From Elysia marginata (Eukaryota > Mollusca > Gastropoda > Plakobranchidae): a stretch of 20,543 nt of DNA. Below are positions 12,101 through 19,891 of the stretch, piece after piece. The stretch's first letter is position 1. Each line of letters opens with the position of its first letter. Under the pieces are notes generated by a model. It was not told the origin of the DNA. It saw only the letters and a program-made list of their open reading frames with translations, and searched no databases. The position numbers and the translations under genes are program-made. The DNA is taken from the NCBI GenBank assembly GCA_019649035.1, contig BMAT01010734.1, forward strand, positions 82,022-102,564, in the 5' to 3' direction.

Positions 12101-15100
12101 AAACAAATTTTTTTCCGTACTTGCAGAGAACTGTACCATTTGGAGACGCTGTGCTATCGACATACGACACGTGTATTGGGGCAGAAATCTGCGAGGAGTT
12201 GTGGAATCCTTACTCTAGACACATTGAACTTGCCCTCGACGGTGTTGAGATCATCTCCAATGGAAGTGCGTCATACCACCAACTGAGAAAAATGTTTATA
12301 CGTGTTGATCTTGTCAAGTCGGCTTCTAGAAAGGTATCAGAAGGGAATAAGATTTTGTTTCCAGATTAGAATACTGGCTAGGAATTTAGTTGTAAATGAC
12401 ATTGCTTGAAAAGACTCCCTATAAGTAAATGTTCTTTTTGCTTCTGAAACTTTGAACAACTTTGTGCATTAAGAGGGATTTATGTACATGCGATGTGTAC
12501 AGGCGATTTTGATTTTTGTTATTATTGATTTTCAATATGTTTTACTGTTAAATTTTATGGAAACATCGATTCAATTTGAACATTGTTCAGGGATGCAAGT
12601 TTTCCGATTTTAGCAGGAATTCCGATTTTTTTTGCAGTTTTCTTTAGCTAAAAAAGCAGGAAAATCTTTTAAAATTATTGCTTGAATGTTTAAGAAAAAC
12701 TCCAAAATTAAGATTCATAGAAAATCAAACACTTCTTTTGAGTTGTATAGCTGCGGAGGCCCTAGTACAGAGTTGTATCTACTATTGTTCTATAAAACGT
12801 TCTATATGGACAGCCATAGAGTGTAAAATTTTCCTGCTTTATGAGCATAAGCCGCTTGCATCCCTAATTGTTACTTATGCTGACTCTTGTGCAATTCAAA
12901 CTGTCTTTTAGGAAGAGAACCACATGACATATATTTAATGTATCAATTGAATTATTTTAAAAAATGAAACTTTCATTAGTTTTAAGGCAGCCTTTTCTCT
13001 AATTTTTTTGCAGATATCAGGTCCCTCATTGCCTTTCAGCTTTAACATAAAAGATTAAAAAGTATTTCCGAAAACTGTCCTGTTATTAAGATAGTTTCTG
13101 AGATACAACAAACTTCTGATATGAGGGCTCATAGCCTCATCGGTTTGTAGGCCAGGCTGTTGGTGCAGTAGAAGTGGGTTTGATATCAACCACAATTTAT
13201 AATTGCCTTCTGAATCTAAAGAAAGCAATTTATCCACAATTTGCTCAAAAAGCAAATTTTCCTCAGCCCACCTACTTGTAAAATAGGTCGTGGCTAAATG
13301 CAATGATTGACATTTGTGACTTTGTTTGTTCTGTAGTCAGGCGGAGTTTATATCTTCTGTAATGGTGTGGGGTGTGACGGGGAGCGCTGCTACTGGGATG
13401 GCGGCTCCATGATTGCTGTCAATGGAGATATTGTTTCCGAGGGGCCTCAGTTTTGTCTAGAAGAAGTGGTAAGTTTTGTCTTATGTTTTACCTCATACTA
13501 AAGTTTCTATATTTCATGTGCTTTTATCACACAAGATTCAAGTGGAAGTGTCACCTATTTCATGTGTTATTATTGAAAAGTATGATATGTGCTATATGCA
13601 ATATAATCATATCCAACATGAACATTGATTCAAGCTTGACTTTTGTTACCTAGATGCAACTTACTGTATCTTTAATCTTTTTTTAATTTTTGTCTTCCAG
13701 TCTGTGATTACTGCCACCGTAGATCTTGAAGATGTAAGGACTTATAAAAACTATGTACGGTCTCGTGCAGAAGTGGTAAGTCTATTTACACCCAGCTTTC
13801 CATAACTCATTTTCCCTTCTCAGTAGTTCTAAACACTAAAGCAGAATCCACAAAACTTGGAGTATATAGATCTATACATATATATATATATATATGTATA
13901 AACTTATGATGCATCGCTTTTTTTTTTTCTTGTTCCAAGGAGTGAGTGATAGGTTGTGAATCTGGTTTTTTATAACCTTTCTCTTCTCAAGTTTCTTTAC
14001 TTTAATTTATCTTAATTATTGAAGTATAGAATTTTGCTCAAGATTGCCCAAAGCAAAGTCAAAATTGCAAGGTTCTACCCAATATCTCTTGTGTTAGTTT
14101 AGGGATATTGTTTTCCTATCCTGTATTTTAGGGCTGAAGAGGAATGCTTTTTGTTTTGTTTTGTTTATTTGTTTATCCTAAAATCTTATAAATACGTTTA
14201 ATTTTTTTAGGCTGCAAAATCCACATCATTCCCAAGAGTCTGGGTGGACTTTGCTCTTTCAGAAGGGGAAGAATACAACTTGATACCAGAAACAAAACCC
14301 ATTACATTCAGCCTAATGCCAGCAGAGGAAGAAATTCGGTAGGTTGTCAAATTCATGCATCCCTTTTTAGTTTTAATTTTAATGCATTCTTCATGTAAAG
14401 TTAATTTAATGAGCGTTATTGGGTCAATCATAAGCAAGTCACTAACACTTAGCATTGTACTGAAAATGTATTGGTACATTTTTGACTATGTAGAGTAACC
14501 CTCATGGTAGGAAAAGTTTATTCACAAGTGGTATAATGTGTAGAATATACCTGACCAAATGGCTTAATGTGTCAAGTAAACTGGGCTGGTTTAGCAACAA
14601 GTGGCTTTATGTGTAGGATAAACCTTGTCATGGGGCTGATTTTGTCAAAAGTGGCTTAGTGTGTAAAATAAACCTTGCCGTGGGACTGATTTAGTCACCT
14701 GACAAGTGGCTTAGTGTGTAGAATAAACCTTGTCATGGGACTGATTTAGTCACAAGTGGCTTAGTGTGTAGAATAAACCTTGCCATGGGGCTGATTTAGT
14801 CACCTGACAAATGACTTAGTGTGTAGAATAAACCTTGCCAAGGGACTGATTTAGTCACAAGTGGCTTAGTGTATAAAATATACCCTGCCATGGGGCTGAT
14901 TTAGTCACAAGTGGTTAAATGTGTAGAATAAATTGTGCCACGAGGCCTTTATAGTCACAAGTGGCTTAGTGTGTAGAAAAAACCTTGCCGTGGGACTGAT
15001 TTAGTCACCTGACAAGTGGCTTAGTGTGAAGAATTAACTTGCCACAGGGCTGGTTTAGCTACAAGGGGCTTGTGAGATAAGAAATCCTGAACCAGGAGCT

Positions 15101-18100
15101 TTAAAGTTCATCTCTGAAATCCCCTCGACTCTGTGGTGTGTACGTCTCTAGGCTGGGTCCAGCGTGTTGGCTGTGGGACTACCTGCGGAGGAGCGGTCAA
15201 GGCGGTTACTTCCTGCCACTCAGCGGTGGAATAGACAGCTCCAGTACAGCATGTGTTGTTGCGTCCATGTGTCACCTCATATGTGAGGCCGTAGCTACAG
15301 GAAGTAAGTAAATGCCTGTCTTTGTTTATAACAAACTAATGCCTTGTGTAAGCCTTCAATTGCCTTTGTTTGTTTCAAACTATTACCCTGAGTAAGTCTT
15401 GGTCAGGAAGTTTCAGCATCACTTGTAGGGCTAAATAGGGTAAGGTCTTGGCACGAACTCTGTTCAGCATACACTTTAATATTTTATTGCCGTATGTGCA
15501 TTTGGGGCTTCAATTGATAGATCACCCTTCAATCTAGCTAGACTTAGGGCCAAGATATAGACTTAAATGACAGAAACATCTAAAGAGACAGCCAAGTCTT
15601 AAAGCTACGACATGTCAGCTACTGTAGTTACTTGTCTATTGGTGTTAAAGCTGTACATTTTAGCTACTGTAGTTACTTGGCTATGTATTATGAAGTTGTG
15701 CATTTAGATATGACATGTCAGCTACTGAAGTTACTTGTCTAATGGTGTTAAAGCTGTAGATTTTAGCTACTGTAGTTACTTGGCTAGGTATTATGAAGTT
15801 GTACATTTAGGTATGACATGTCAGCTACTGTAGTTACTTGTCTAATGGTGTTTAAGCTGTACATTTTAGCTACTGTAGTTACTTGGCTAGGTATTATGAA
15901 GTTGTACATTTAGGTATGACATGTTAGCTACTGTAGTTACTTGTCTAATGGTGTATAAGCTGTACATTTTAGCTACTGTAGTTACTTGGCTAGGTATTAT
16001 GAAGTTGTACATTGAAGTATGACATATCAGCCACTGTAGTTGCTCTTTAGTGGTAATAAAGCTGTACCTAGGGCTGTGACATGTAAACTGCTGAAGTTAT
16101 TAGTCTAACAATGATAAATATCTACCGATACAATCTCTTTGTAGACAAAACCGTGATTCAGGACATTCAGAGAATCACGGGTCAGCAGAGCTATTTCCCG
16201 AGCGACCCGCGAGAGTTAGCAAACCGGTTGTTCACCACCTGCTACATGGGATCTGAAAACAGTTCGGCAGATACTAAAGCCTGCGCCGCTGGTCTCGCCA
16301 GGGACATCGGCAGGTAACTATAGCAACTGAGGCGGTCTGCTCTAAACGTCTGTCTTCCTATAGCTGCTGTTTAGATGTGTCGACCAACTGCACTAAACTG
16401 TGACCTGTGGGATTTCCTTCTCATGTCTTAATGCCAATTAATTAGCAAGAAAATGGAAAGTTCATCACTTTATCTCCTGCACTTAATAAGGGCATGTTAT
16501 TTCAAGACTCAATTTGACTTTGAGTGAATTTAACATTGTTTACTATCACAACAGGTATGATTCATAGCCATATTATGAGTTTATGTAATGCATTTACTAC
16601 ACAAGCCTCCAAATAAAAAAATACATGTACAGTATGATTCATATTCAACGAAAACTGGAGTAAAATCAACTACAGAAGTCAAGAGAGAGTTCAAAATCCA
16701 TGTTTTTCTCTCTAAATTGGTCTTTTATTTTATTTTGGAAAGAACAGCAAAACTAAGCAGAACAATACTGTGAGGGACACTTTCTTCCGTTTCAATAGAG
16801 ATTTATTTCGATCTTTGTTTGGCAAGAACGCTGGCTAAAACTATAGTTCTTAAAAATAAGACTTCTTGCTGTTAATGAGTTTTGCTGTATATCTTCAAAA
16901 AACTCCTTTATGTACATGGTTTAATCTATTTTGCTGGCTTATACAAGGTTATACAAGTATTATTTGTCTTGCAACCAGTCCAAATGAGTCTCGAAATTGG
17001 AAGGTAGTCAGATGTTCGTATCACAGAAAAGCTTATTTTCTCTAATTTCAAATGCAACAAACAGAAAAGCTCTATCATCCTTCTGCGTAAAGTTATGGCC
17101 ATTTGAAGTCGGCAGGGTTAGGGCTTGTGAAGTTTTAAAAAGGGGAGAAAACAGCATTTAAAGTTTAGACGACTATAAAGATATTGAAGCCTTTGCAATC
17201 ACACCAATTAAAATTAAACACCTAAAAAATGAAATTTGAACATCAGTTAAGTGTGAAAACTGGTCAGAAATGGTTTTAGCGTCAATATCTAACATATAAA
17301 AATTTTGACTTCTGAACACGTACTAAACTTTAAAAGCCTATATCTCCAAACTGAGCTTTCCAACTTTCGACTCATTTAGACAGGATACAAGACATTTTGC
17401 TGGCTTACACAATGTCATACAAGTATTATTGGATGTTGCTTGTATGACTTTTTGGGCTCCAGCTTATTTGTATTTTTTGTCTGAGTCACCTCCTGTGCAT
17501 CACAATTGACCTGGCCGTGGAGGCCTGTATCATGTGAAGGGCAGTTACCATGGTTACAATTCCTTGTTTTAAGTTATTTAAATTTTGAAAAATATCTTTT
17601 TTTTTTTTACAGTTACCACCTGGGAATCACCATTGACCTGGCCGTGGAGGCGTTTCTCAAAATCTTCAGCCTTGCCTTCAATGTGAGGCCCAAGTTCAAA
17701 GCTCACGGTGGCACTCTCAGGGAGAATCTCGCCATGCAAAATGTTCAGGTTGGAATAGCTGGAACTAAGTGTCCTTCTTTGTCATATGATTGAAGTTATG
17801 ATAAGGCTTCCTAAGTTATCGAATAGGATTCAAGTTTATAACATTAACAGGCTTCTAAAGATGTCAGAACTGTATGCCATGCCTTAAAGAAAACAGAGAT
17901 GACAGGTTTACAGATAGATGTTGCATGAAGTCAATGTGGTACAGATAAAATCGCTTTATTCACTAGCTACTGTTCCTATTCGATATATATAGGAATAGTG
18001 GCTCTTTGCTCGGTTTTTTGCTTTCACCCTATGTATCCCCTTGGAAACCAAGGGAAACCCAAGGGAAATGTTTGAGACTATTAAGAAACCTTATGACTTT

Positions 18101-19144
18101 GCATTTTTTAGTTATTGAGGAAAGGGAAGTAACTAACACTGACGCCTGAAAATGGAAACTTTGGCTAACTTATACGTTCTTTCAGAGAATTTGAGATTGG
18201 GTTCAAATGTTTTTTAACTTTTTGAAGACTAATATAACGGATTATCTAGATAATGACTTTATACTCAGGTTAACCTTTGCACATAACCCTGTTACTGTTT
18301 GATGCAAATTTCTTTCTATTCCGCCGTTACACACCACATCTTGTTCATCGCAGACCTAGATTTCCCTTTTGAGCTGAGCAGCGTTGCGATGACGACCTGA
18401 TAGTTTCACTCTTCTCAACAACGTCTGTTTGACCTTCGGTTCTAAATGCAACTGAAAAATTTTTTTGTGAAATGTAACAGTAAATGCCTAACAGGATTAC
18501 CTTGCACATGTATATATCTCACTAAGGCCGAAGAGACTAATCTCTGAATTTGAAAATGCCGATTGTTTCCTTGAATGCCTCTTGGGTATACATCGTTTGA
18601 AAAAAATTACCATCGCAAACTAAAATGTTAACCTGGTCCTAAACAGTATATCTTTGACCTACTCTACTTTATTGGCTGATAAAAAGGAATCACTGTGTCA
18701 ATGGAAAGAAACAAAGTGAATTCAATATATGAGCTTTGAATGACCTGGCTTGCTACTTCAGATTTTTTGTGCTTTCCTGAACCATCTGTCTCTGTGTGTG
18801 TGTGTGTGTCTGTCTGCAGGCCAGGGTGCGGATGGTTCTGTCGTACCTGTTTGCCCAGTTAAGTCTGTGGGCTCGGTCAAAATCTGGCGGCCTCTTGGTT
18901 CTCGGCTCTGCTAATGTAGATGAAAGGTAAAAACAAAAGGTCTACATCAGTATGTGCTAGAAAGTTACAACACACCATGTAAATAAAAAATTGATTATAT
19001 ACATATTTAAAAGATTGATATTATTTTCCAGCTCTTTTTTAGTTTTTGACAACTCAAAAAATTACCTTGTTCAAAATATCAAGTTCAAAGCTTCTAAAAG
19101 TAGAACCTCTGACTTGCTACCTATTTTAATTTGATCACTACTAC

Positions 19145-19186
<42 letters not shown>

Positions 19187-19809
19187 CATCATCATCATTA
19201 TCGGCTTTATTACCTGGGTATTATTATTATTGTTATTATTACTATAACTATTGTTATAGTTATTATAAGTATTGTGCTTCTGTTTTCATTTTTTACTGAG
19301 AAAAAAAATATACCCAATGGTTGATAATAACTTTTGGATTTCATCCTTTTTCAAACTTTATCACTAAAGTATGTTATCATAACTTTTTATTAAGTTTTTC
19401 AAAGAGGACTAAATAACTTATGAATTTTAAAATTAAATACTTAAATACATTTTTAGCATTATATTTGCCTTCCAGTAGTAGTTAAGTTCTGCTGGACACA
19501 GGAATTCTCAGGAGTGTTTTCAAATCATATTTGCTAGGCTGACTCTACAGGGGTTGAAAAAAAAAATTAAGCACAACACAATTGCATTTAATCCATGTTA
19601 TATGTCATTACTTTGAAGGTTCTATTAATCTCTGGTGAAAATATGGACTTATTTTACCATTTTCTTCCTGAAACCAGCCTCCGAGGCTACTTGACGAAGT
19701 ACGATTGTTCAAGTGCTGATATCAATCCCATCGGTGGTATCTCTAAGACAGACCTAAGGCGGTTTATCCTTCACTGCTCTACTACATACAAGTTTACTAG
19801 TCTTGCAAG
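6078..19809 (+). CDS. NADSYN1: Glutamine-dependent NAD+ synthetase, 14 exons, 3' end beyond the window
   Basis: The enzyme makes NAD+ from nicotinic acid adenine dinucleotide, ATP and glutamine, the last step of the de novo and Preiss-Handler routes; it is normally cytosolic. Fourteen exons join in phase: 6078-6162, 8040-8100, 9103-9219, 10030-10083, 10271-10412, 12127-12333, 13337-13468, 13701-13775, 14211-14338, 15152-15303, 16145-16313, 17613-17748, 18820-18926, 19678-19809. All introns are GT-AG. They encode residues 1-565 plus two bases of the next codon. Residues 1 to about 295 are a nitrilase-type glutaminase domain with Glu45, Lys114 and Cys175, the same numbers as I recall for the human triad. 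Residues from about 334 are the synthetase domain with P-loop SGGIDSS (358-364), [35 protein letters not shown] and [20 protein letters not shown]. Human NADSYN1 has about 706 residues, so roughly 140 C-terminal residues are missing here. No frameshift or stop is seen, and key residues are kept, so the gene looks functional. The start ATG sits in a good context (ACC before it, G after) and gives the family's usual MGRKV start. Confidence 0.96.
6163..8039 (+). other. NADSYN1 intron 1
   Basis: Runs from gtaggt to tttgcag, 1877 bases. Apart from the 60-bp duplication near its middle I see no gene or element. The minus-strand open frame at 7014-7319 is created by the duplication. Confidence 0.85.
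7161..7280. repeat. 60-bp tandem duplication in intron 1
   Basis: Two exact-length copies, 7161-7220 and 7221-7280, differ at 8 of 60 positions, six of them transitions. Three of the four CpG sites in the right copy are TpG in the left copy. On the minus strand the open frame shows a 20-residue repeat containing QAAFST, but there is no sign of a real protein. Confidence 0.93.
8040..8100 (+). CDS. NADSYN1: NADSYN1 coding exon 2 (catalytic Glu45)
   Basis: Encodes residues 29-48 ([20 protein letters not shown]) after the acceptor tttgcag, with donor gtagca. It carries the general base Glu45 of the nitrilase triad in GQELEI. Animal relatives usually have GPELEI, so Pro44 to Gln is a small departure next to the catalytic residue. 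Entry phase 1, exit phase 2. Confidence 0.92.
8325..8645 (-). mobile_element. tRNA-derived SINE in intron 2, minus strand
   Basis: Read on the minus strand, the element begins GTGAGGCATTATGATTGAG. It has an A-box-like TGATTGAGTGG (8634-8624) and a B box GGTTCAAGCCC (8591-8581). A body of about 200 bases follows, ending with AAGTGCTTCAAGC, GGCGCTTTATACTT and a T/A-rich tail. Tails of the GCGCTTTATA type occur in many animal SINEs that borrow a LINE 3' end. I could not find a convincing target duplication and do not assign a family. Confidence 0.7.
9103..9219 (+). CDS. NADSYN1: NADSYN1 coding exon 3
   Basis: Encodes residues 49-87: [19 protein letters not shown], then [19 protein letters not shown], a conserved part of the glutaminase domain. 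Acceptor ttctgcag, donor gtaagt. Enters and leaves in phase 2, so the first codon is AG+T (Ser49) and the last is AT+G (Met88). Confidence 0.95.
9220..10029 (+). other. NADSYN1 intron 3
   Basis: 810 bases with a poly-A/poly-T run near 9361-9384 and a hairpin with repeated GTTGACTT words at 9706-9850. Otherwise nothing recognised. Confidence 0.8.
9706..9762. repeat. 15-bp inverted repeat with recurring GTTGACTT
   Basis: AAAGTCAACACCTGC (9706-9720) pairs with GCAGGGGTTGACTTT (9748-9762) at 14 of 15 positions around a 27-base loop. The word GTTGACTT appears twice more downstream, near 9805 and 9839, in the direct orientation. Confidence 0.6.
10030..10083 (+). CDS. NADSYN1: NADSYN1 coding exon 4
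   Basis: A short 54-base exon encoding residues 88-105, [18 protein letters not shown]. Acceptor cctcag, donor gtaagt. Enters and leaves in phase 2, and its length is a multiple of three, so skipping it would keep the reading frame. The following intron is only 187 bases. Confidence 0.94.
10271..10412 (+). CDS. NADSYN1: NADSYN1 coding exon 5 (catalytic Lys114)
   Basis: Encodes residues 106-153. KKVLLIRPK includes catalytic Lys114, followed by [14 protein letters not shown] and [13 protein letters not shown], all glutaminase-domain hallmarks. Acceptor caccag; the donor is a weaker gtgggt. The donor lies at the left edge of a 47-bp intronic tandem repeat that starts at 10414. Confidence 0.95.
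10414..11388. repeat. 47-bp tandem repeat in intron 5, split by an insertion
   Basis: Copy one is 10414-10460. Copy two starts at 10461, is broken at about 10484 and resumes at about 11344. Copy three is about 11366-11388 and partial. Shared words are gtggcgtt, tcaac.agg and cacatgagtatta. The first copy begins one base inside the intron, so the exon-5 donor is part of its edge. Confidence 0.85.
10483..11339. mobile_element. Non-autonomous TIR element (about 857 bp) in intron 5
   Basis: The left end GGGCCCGAAGTCACAA faces TTGTGACTTCAGGGC on the right, sharing a perfect GAAGTCACAA core. The element is flanked by TA, or by CTAGG if the boundary is shifted, on both sides. It interrupts a 47-bp tandem repeat whose halves rejoin cleanly when the element is removed. 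No transposase frame is present. The TA flank would fit the Tc1/mariner group, but the superfamily is not settled. Confidence 0.75.
11732..12010. repeat. Degenerate direct repeats in intron 5
   Basis: ACATTAGGTTTATTTTA occurs at about 11732, 11829 and 11963. Each is followed by a variant of a tail that in the second and third copies reads AC.AAGAATTGTAC. Spacing of about 97 and 134 bases shows an old, eroded tandem repeat. Confidence 0.75.
12127..12333 (+). CDS. NADSYN1: NADSYN1 coding exon 6 (catalytic Cys175)
   Basis: Encodes residues 154-222, phase 0 at both ends. It starts [16 protein letters not shown] and contains [11 protein letters not shown], where Cys175 is the nucleophile that attacks glutamine. 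It continues [20 protein letters not shown] and RVDLV. Acceptor ttgcag, donor gtatca. Confidence 0.96.
12588..12866. mobile_element. hAT-like MITE (279 bp) in intron 6
   Basis: The left end CAGGGATGCAAG and the right end, read inward on the other strand, TAGGGATGCAAG form 12-base terminal inverted repeats with one mismatch. A CAGGAA word recurs just inside both ends. ATTGTT is repeated directly against both outer edges (12582-12587 and 12867-12872). CAGGGATG-type termini are typical of hAT elements, whose usual target duplication is 8 bp, so 6 bp is slightly short. The open frame at 12678-12911 crosses the element and is not a gene. Confidence 0.78.
12873..13336 (+). other. Rest of NADSYN1 intron 6
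   Basis: AT-rich intron sequence up to the ctgtag acceptor. Nothing recognised. The minus-strand open frame 13055-13303 has no known motif. Confidence 0.6.
13337..13468 (+). CDS. NADSYN1: NADSYN1 coding exon 7
   Basis: Encodes residues 223-266: [20 protein letters not shown], then [16 protein letters not shown]. Phase 0 at both ends. A second AG four bases downstream (13339-13340) would break the frame, so the acceptor ctgtag at 13331-13336 is chosen. Donor gtaagt. Human has LLANQKGCDG where this protein has [10 protein letters not shown], a local difference in an otherwise conserved segment. Confidence 0.95.
13701..13775 (+). CDS. NADSYN1: NADSYN1 coding exon 8
   Basis: Encodes residues 267-291, with [20 protein letters not shown] matching the end of the glutaminase domain (human has TATLDLEDVRSY). 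Phase 0 at both ends and 75 bases long, so skipping it would keep the frame. Acceptor cttccag, donor gtaagt. Confidence 0.95.
13776..14210 (+). other. NADSYN1 intron 8 with AT microsatellite
   Basis: 435 bases holding an alternating TA run at about 13874-13900, T runs and a short gttttgttttgttt repeat near 14152-14164. No gene seen. Confidence 0.75.
14211..14338 (+). CDS. NADSYN1: NADSYN1 coding exon 9 (interdomain linker)
   Basis: Encodes residues 292-333. [10 protein letters not shown] is followed by an acidic linker and then PAEEEI, joining the glutaminase and synthetase domains. Acceptor tttttttag; the donor is gtaggt, splitting Arg334 (CG+G). Confidence 0.94.
14526..15070. repeat. 50/55-bp minisatellite in intron 9, about 11 copies
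   Basis: The landmark aagtgg and its variants recur at 14526, 14599, 14649, 14704, 14754, 14809, 14859, 14909, 14959, 15014 and 15063. Most steps are 50 or 55 bases. The 55-base form has an extra ctgac before the landmark (cacctgacaagtgg). Shared core words are ttagtgtgtagaataaacc and gggctgatttagtca. The array ends about 80 bases before exon 10. Confidence 0.92.
15152..15303 (+). CDS. NADSYN1: NADSYN1 coding exon 10 (synthetase P-loop)
   Basis: Encodes residues 334-384: [20 protein letters not shown], then [24 protein letters not shown] is the PP-loop that binds ATP pyrophosphate in the N-type ATP pyrophosphatase fold. Acceptor ctctag, donor gtaagt. A 50/55-bp minisatellite ends about 80 bases upstream. 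Confidence 0.96.
15609..16090. repeat. 103-bp minisatellite in intron 10, about 4.6 copies
   Basis: The landmark gacat.t recurs at 15609, 15712, 15815, 15918 and 16021, an exact 103-base period, with a decayed copy near 16078. Each unit carries agctactgtagttacttg twice, 45 and 58 bases apart, so it is a higher-order repeat built from an older dimer. It ends about 50 bases before exon 11. Confidence 0.94.
16145..16313 (+). CDS. NADSYN1: NADSYN1 coding exon 11
   Basis: Encodes residues 385-440: [40 protein letters not shown] and the helix to DIG. TTCYM.S.NSS is a synthetase-domain signature. Acceptor tttgtag, donor gtaact. A 103-bp minisatellite runs to about 50 bases before this exon, so little unique intron sequence is left for the branch point. 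Confidence 0.95.
16929..17430. repeat. Nested direct and inverted repeats in intron 11
   Basis: A 36-base direct repeat beginning ttttgctggctta lies at 16929-16964 and 17395-17430, matching at 33 of 36 positions. Directly inside it are inverted repeats, 16965-17011 and 17351-17394, sharing tgtcttg, aaatgagt and cgaaa.ttggaa. The arrangement is DR-IR-340 bases-IR-DR. It may be an eroded mobile element, but the long flanking repeat does not fit a normal target duplication. Confidence 0.65.
17414..17448. repeat. Perfect 10-bp hairpin
   Basis: GTCATACAAG (17414-17423) and CTTGTATGAC (17439-17448) are exact inverted repeats around 15 bases. The left arm is part of the 36-base direct repeat. Confidence 0.7.
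17484..17526 (+). pseudogene. Relic partial duplicate of NADSYN1 exon 12
   Basis: Forty-three bases, including an AG acceptor and its preceding T-rich tract, align without gaps to the start of exon 12 (17611-17653) at 37 of 43 positions. Read in the exon's frame it gives [15 protein letters not shown] and reaches a TGA a few codons later. The real exon gives [15 protein letters not shown]. Use of this copy in mRNA would truncate the protein, so it is a dead or regulatory pseudo-exon. Confidence 0.75.
17613..17748 (+). CDS. NADSYN1: NADSYN1 coding exon 12
   Basis: Encodes residues 441-486: [15 protein letters not shown], then [19 protein letters not shown], a nucleotide-binding part of the synthetase domain. 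It follows a long T tract and cag. The donor gttgga is the weakest in the gene. A partial copy of its first 41 bases with their AG acceptor lies 127 bases upstream (17484-17526). Confidence 0.94.
17749..18819 (+). other. NADSYN1 intron 12
   Basis: 1071 bases. It contains an imperfect hairpin (17967-17979 with 17989-18001, 11 of 13 pairs), a CCTTGG-AAA-CCAAGG palindrome near 18038-18052 and the terminal CT/TG repeat. No gene seen. Confidence 0.8.
18788..18815. repeat. CT/TG microsatellite at the exon 13 acceptor
   Basis: A run of TG dinucleotides bordered by CT forms the sequence directly before ctgcag at 18814-18819, so it stands in for the usual polypyrimidine tract. Confidence 0.9.
18820..18926 (+). 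CDS. NADSYN1: NADSYN1 coding exon 13
   Basis: Encodes residues 487-521: [19 protein letters not shown], then [13 protein letters not shown]. Its acceptor is the end of a CT/TG microsatellite (ctgtctgcag), so the polypyrimidine tract is itself a simple repeat. Donor gtaaaa. Leaves in phase 2. Confidence 0.95.
18927..19677 (+). other. NADSYN1 intron 13
   Basis: 751 AT-rich bases from gtaaaa to accag, with the TTA/ATC microsatellite and a hairpin ACTATAAC-TATT-GTTATAGT at 19241-19260. No gene seen. Confidence 0.8.
19146..19200. repeat. (TTA)n(TCA)n microsatellite
   Basis: About thirteen TTA units are followed by about four TCA units. Interrupted TTA units continue to about 19240. Confidence 0.93.
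19678..19809 (+). CDS. NADSYN1: NADSYN1 coding exon 14 (last in window)
   Basis: Encodes residues 522-565: [20 protein letters not shown], then [14 protein letters not shown]. The exon ends in phase 2 (AG) with donor gtaaaa, so it splices to exons beyond the window. Nothing matching the expected next segment (a family PTAELEP-like motif) is present between 19810 and the right edge. Confidence 0.94.
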
Positions 19810-19891
19810 GTAAAAACCAACAAAATACAACTGTGTATAACAAGTTGGCAGTGTTATCATGTGTGGACCTTGCAGACATAGGGAAAAACTA

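Noticed and set aside
12678..12911. 77-codon open frame in intron 6
   Set aside because: It starts inside the hAT-like MITE and runs past its end; no recognisable motif.
13338..13340. Alternative acceptor cag four bases into exon 7
   Set aside because: It would shift the frame and lose SGG, which matches the family, so ctgtag at 13331-13336 is preferred.
17967..18001. MITE terminus or RNA hairpin in intron 12
   Set aside because: The 11-of-13 stem is AT-rich and stands alone, with no target duplication or paired end, so it could be chance.
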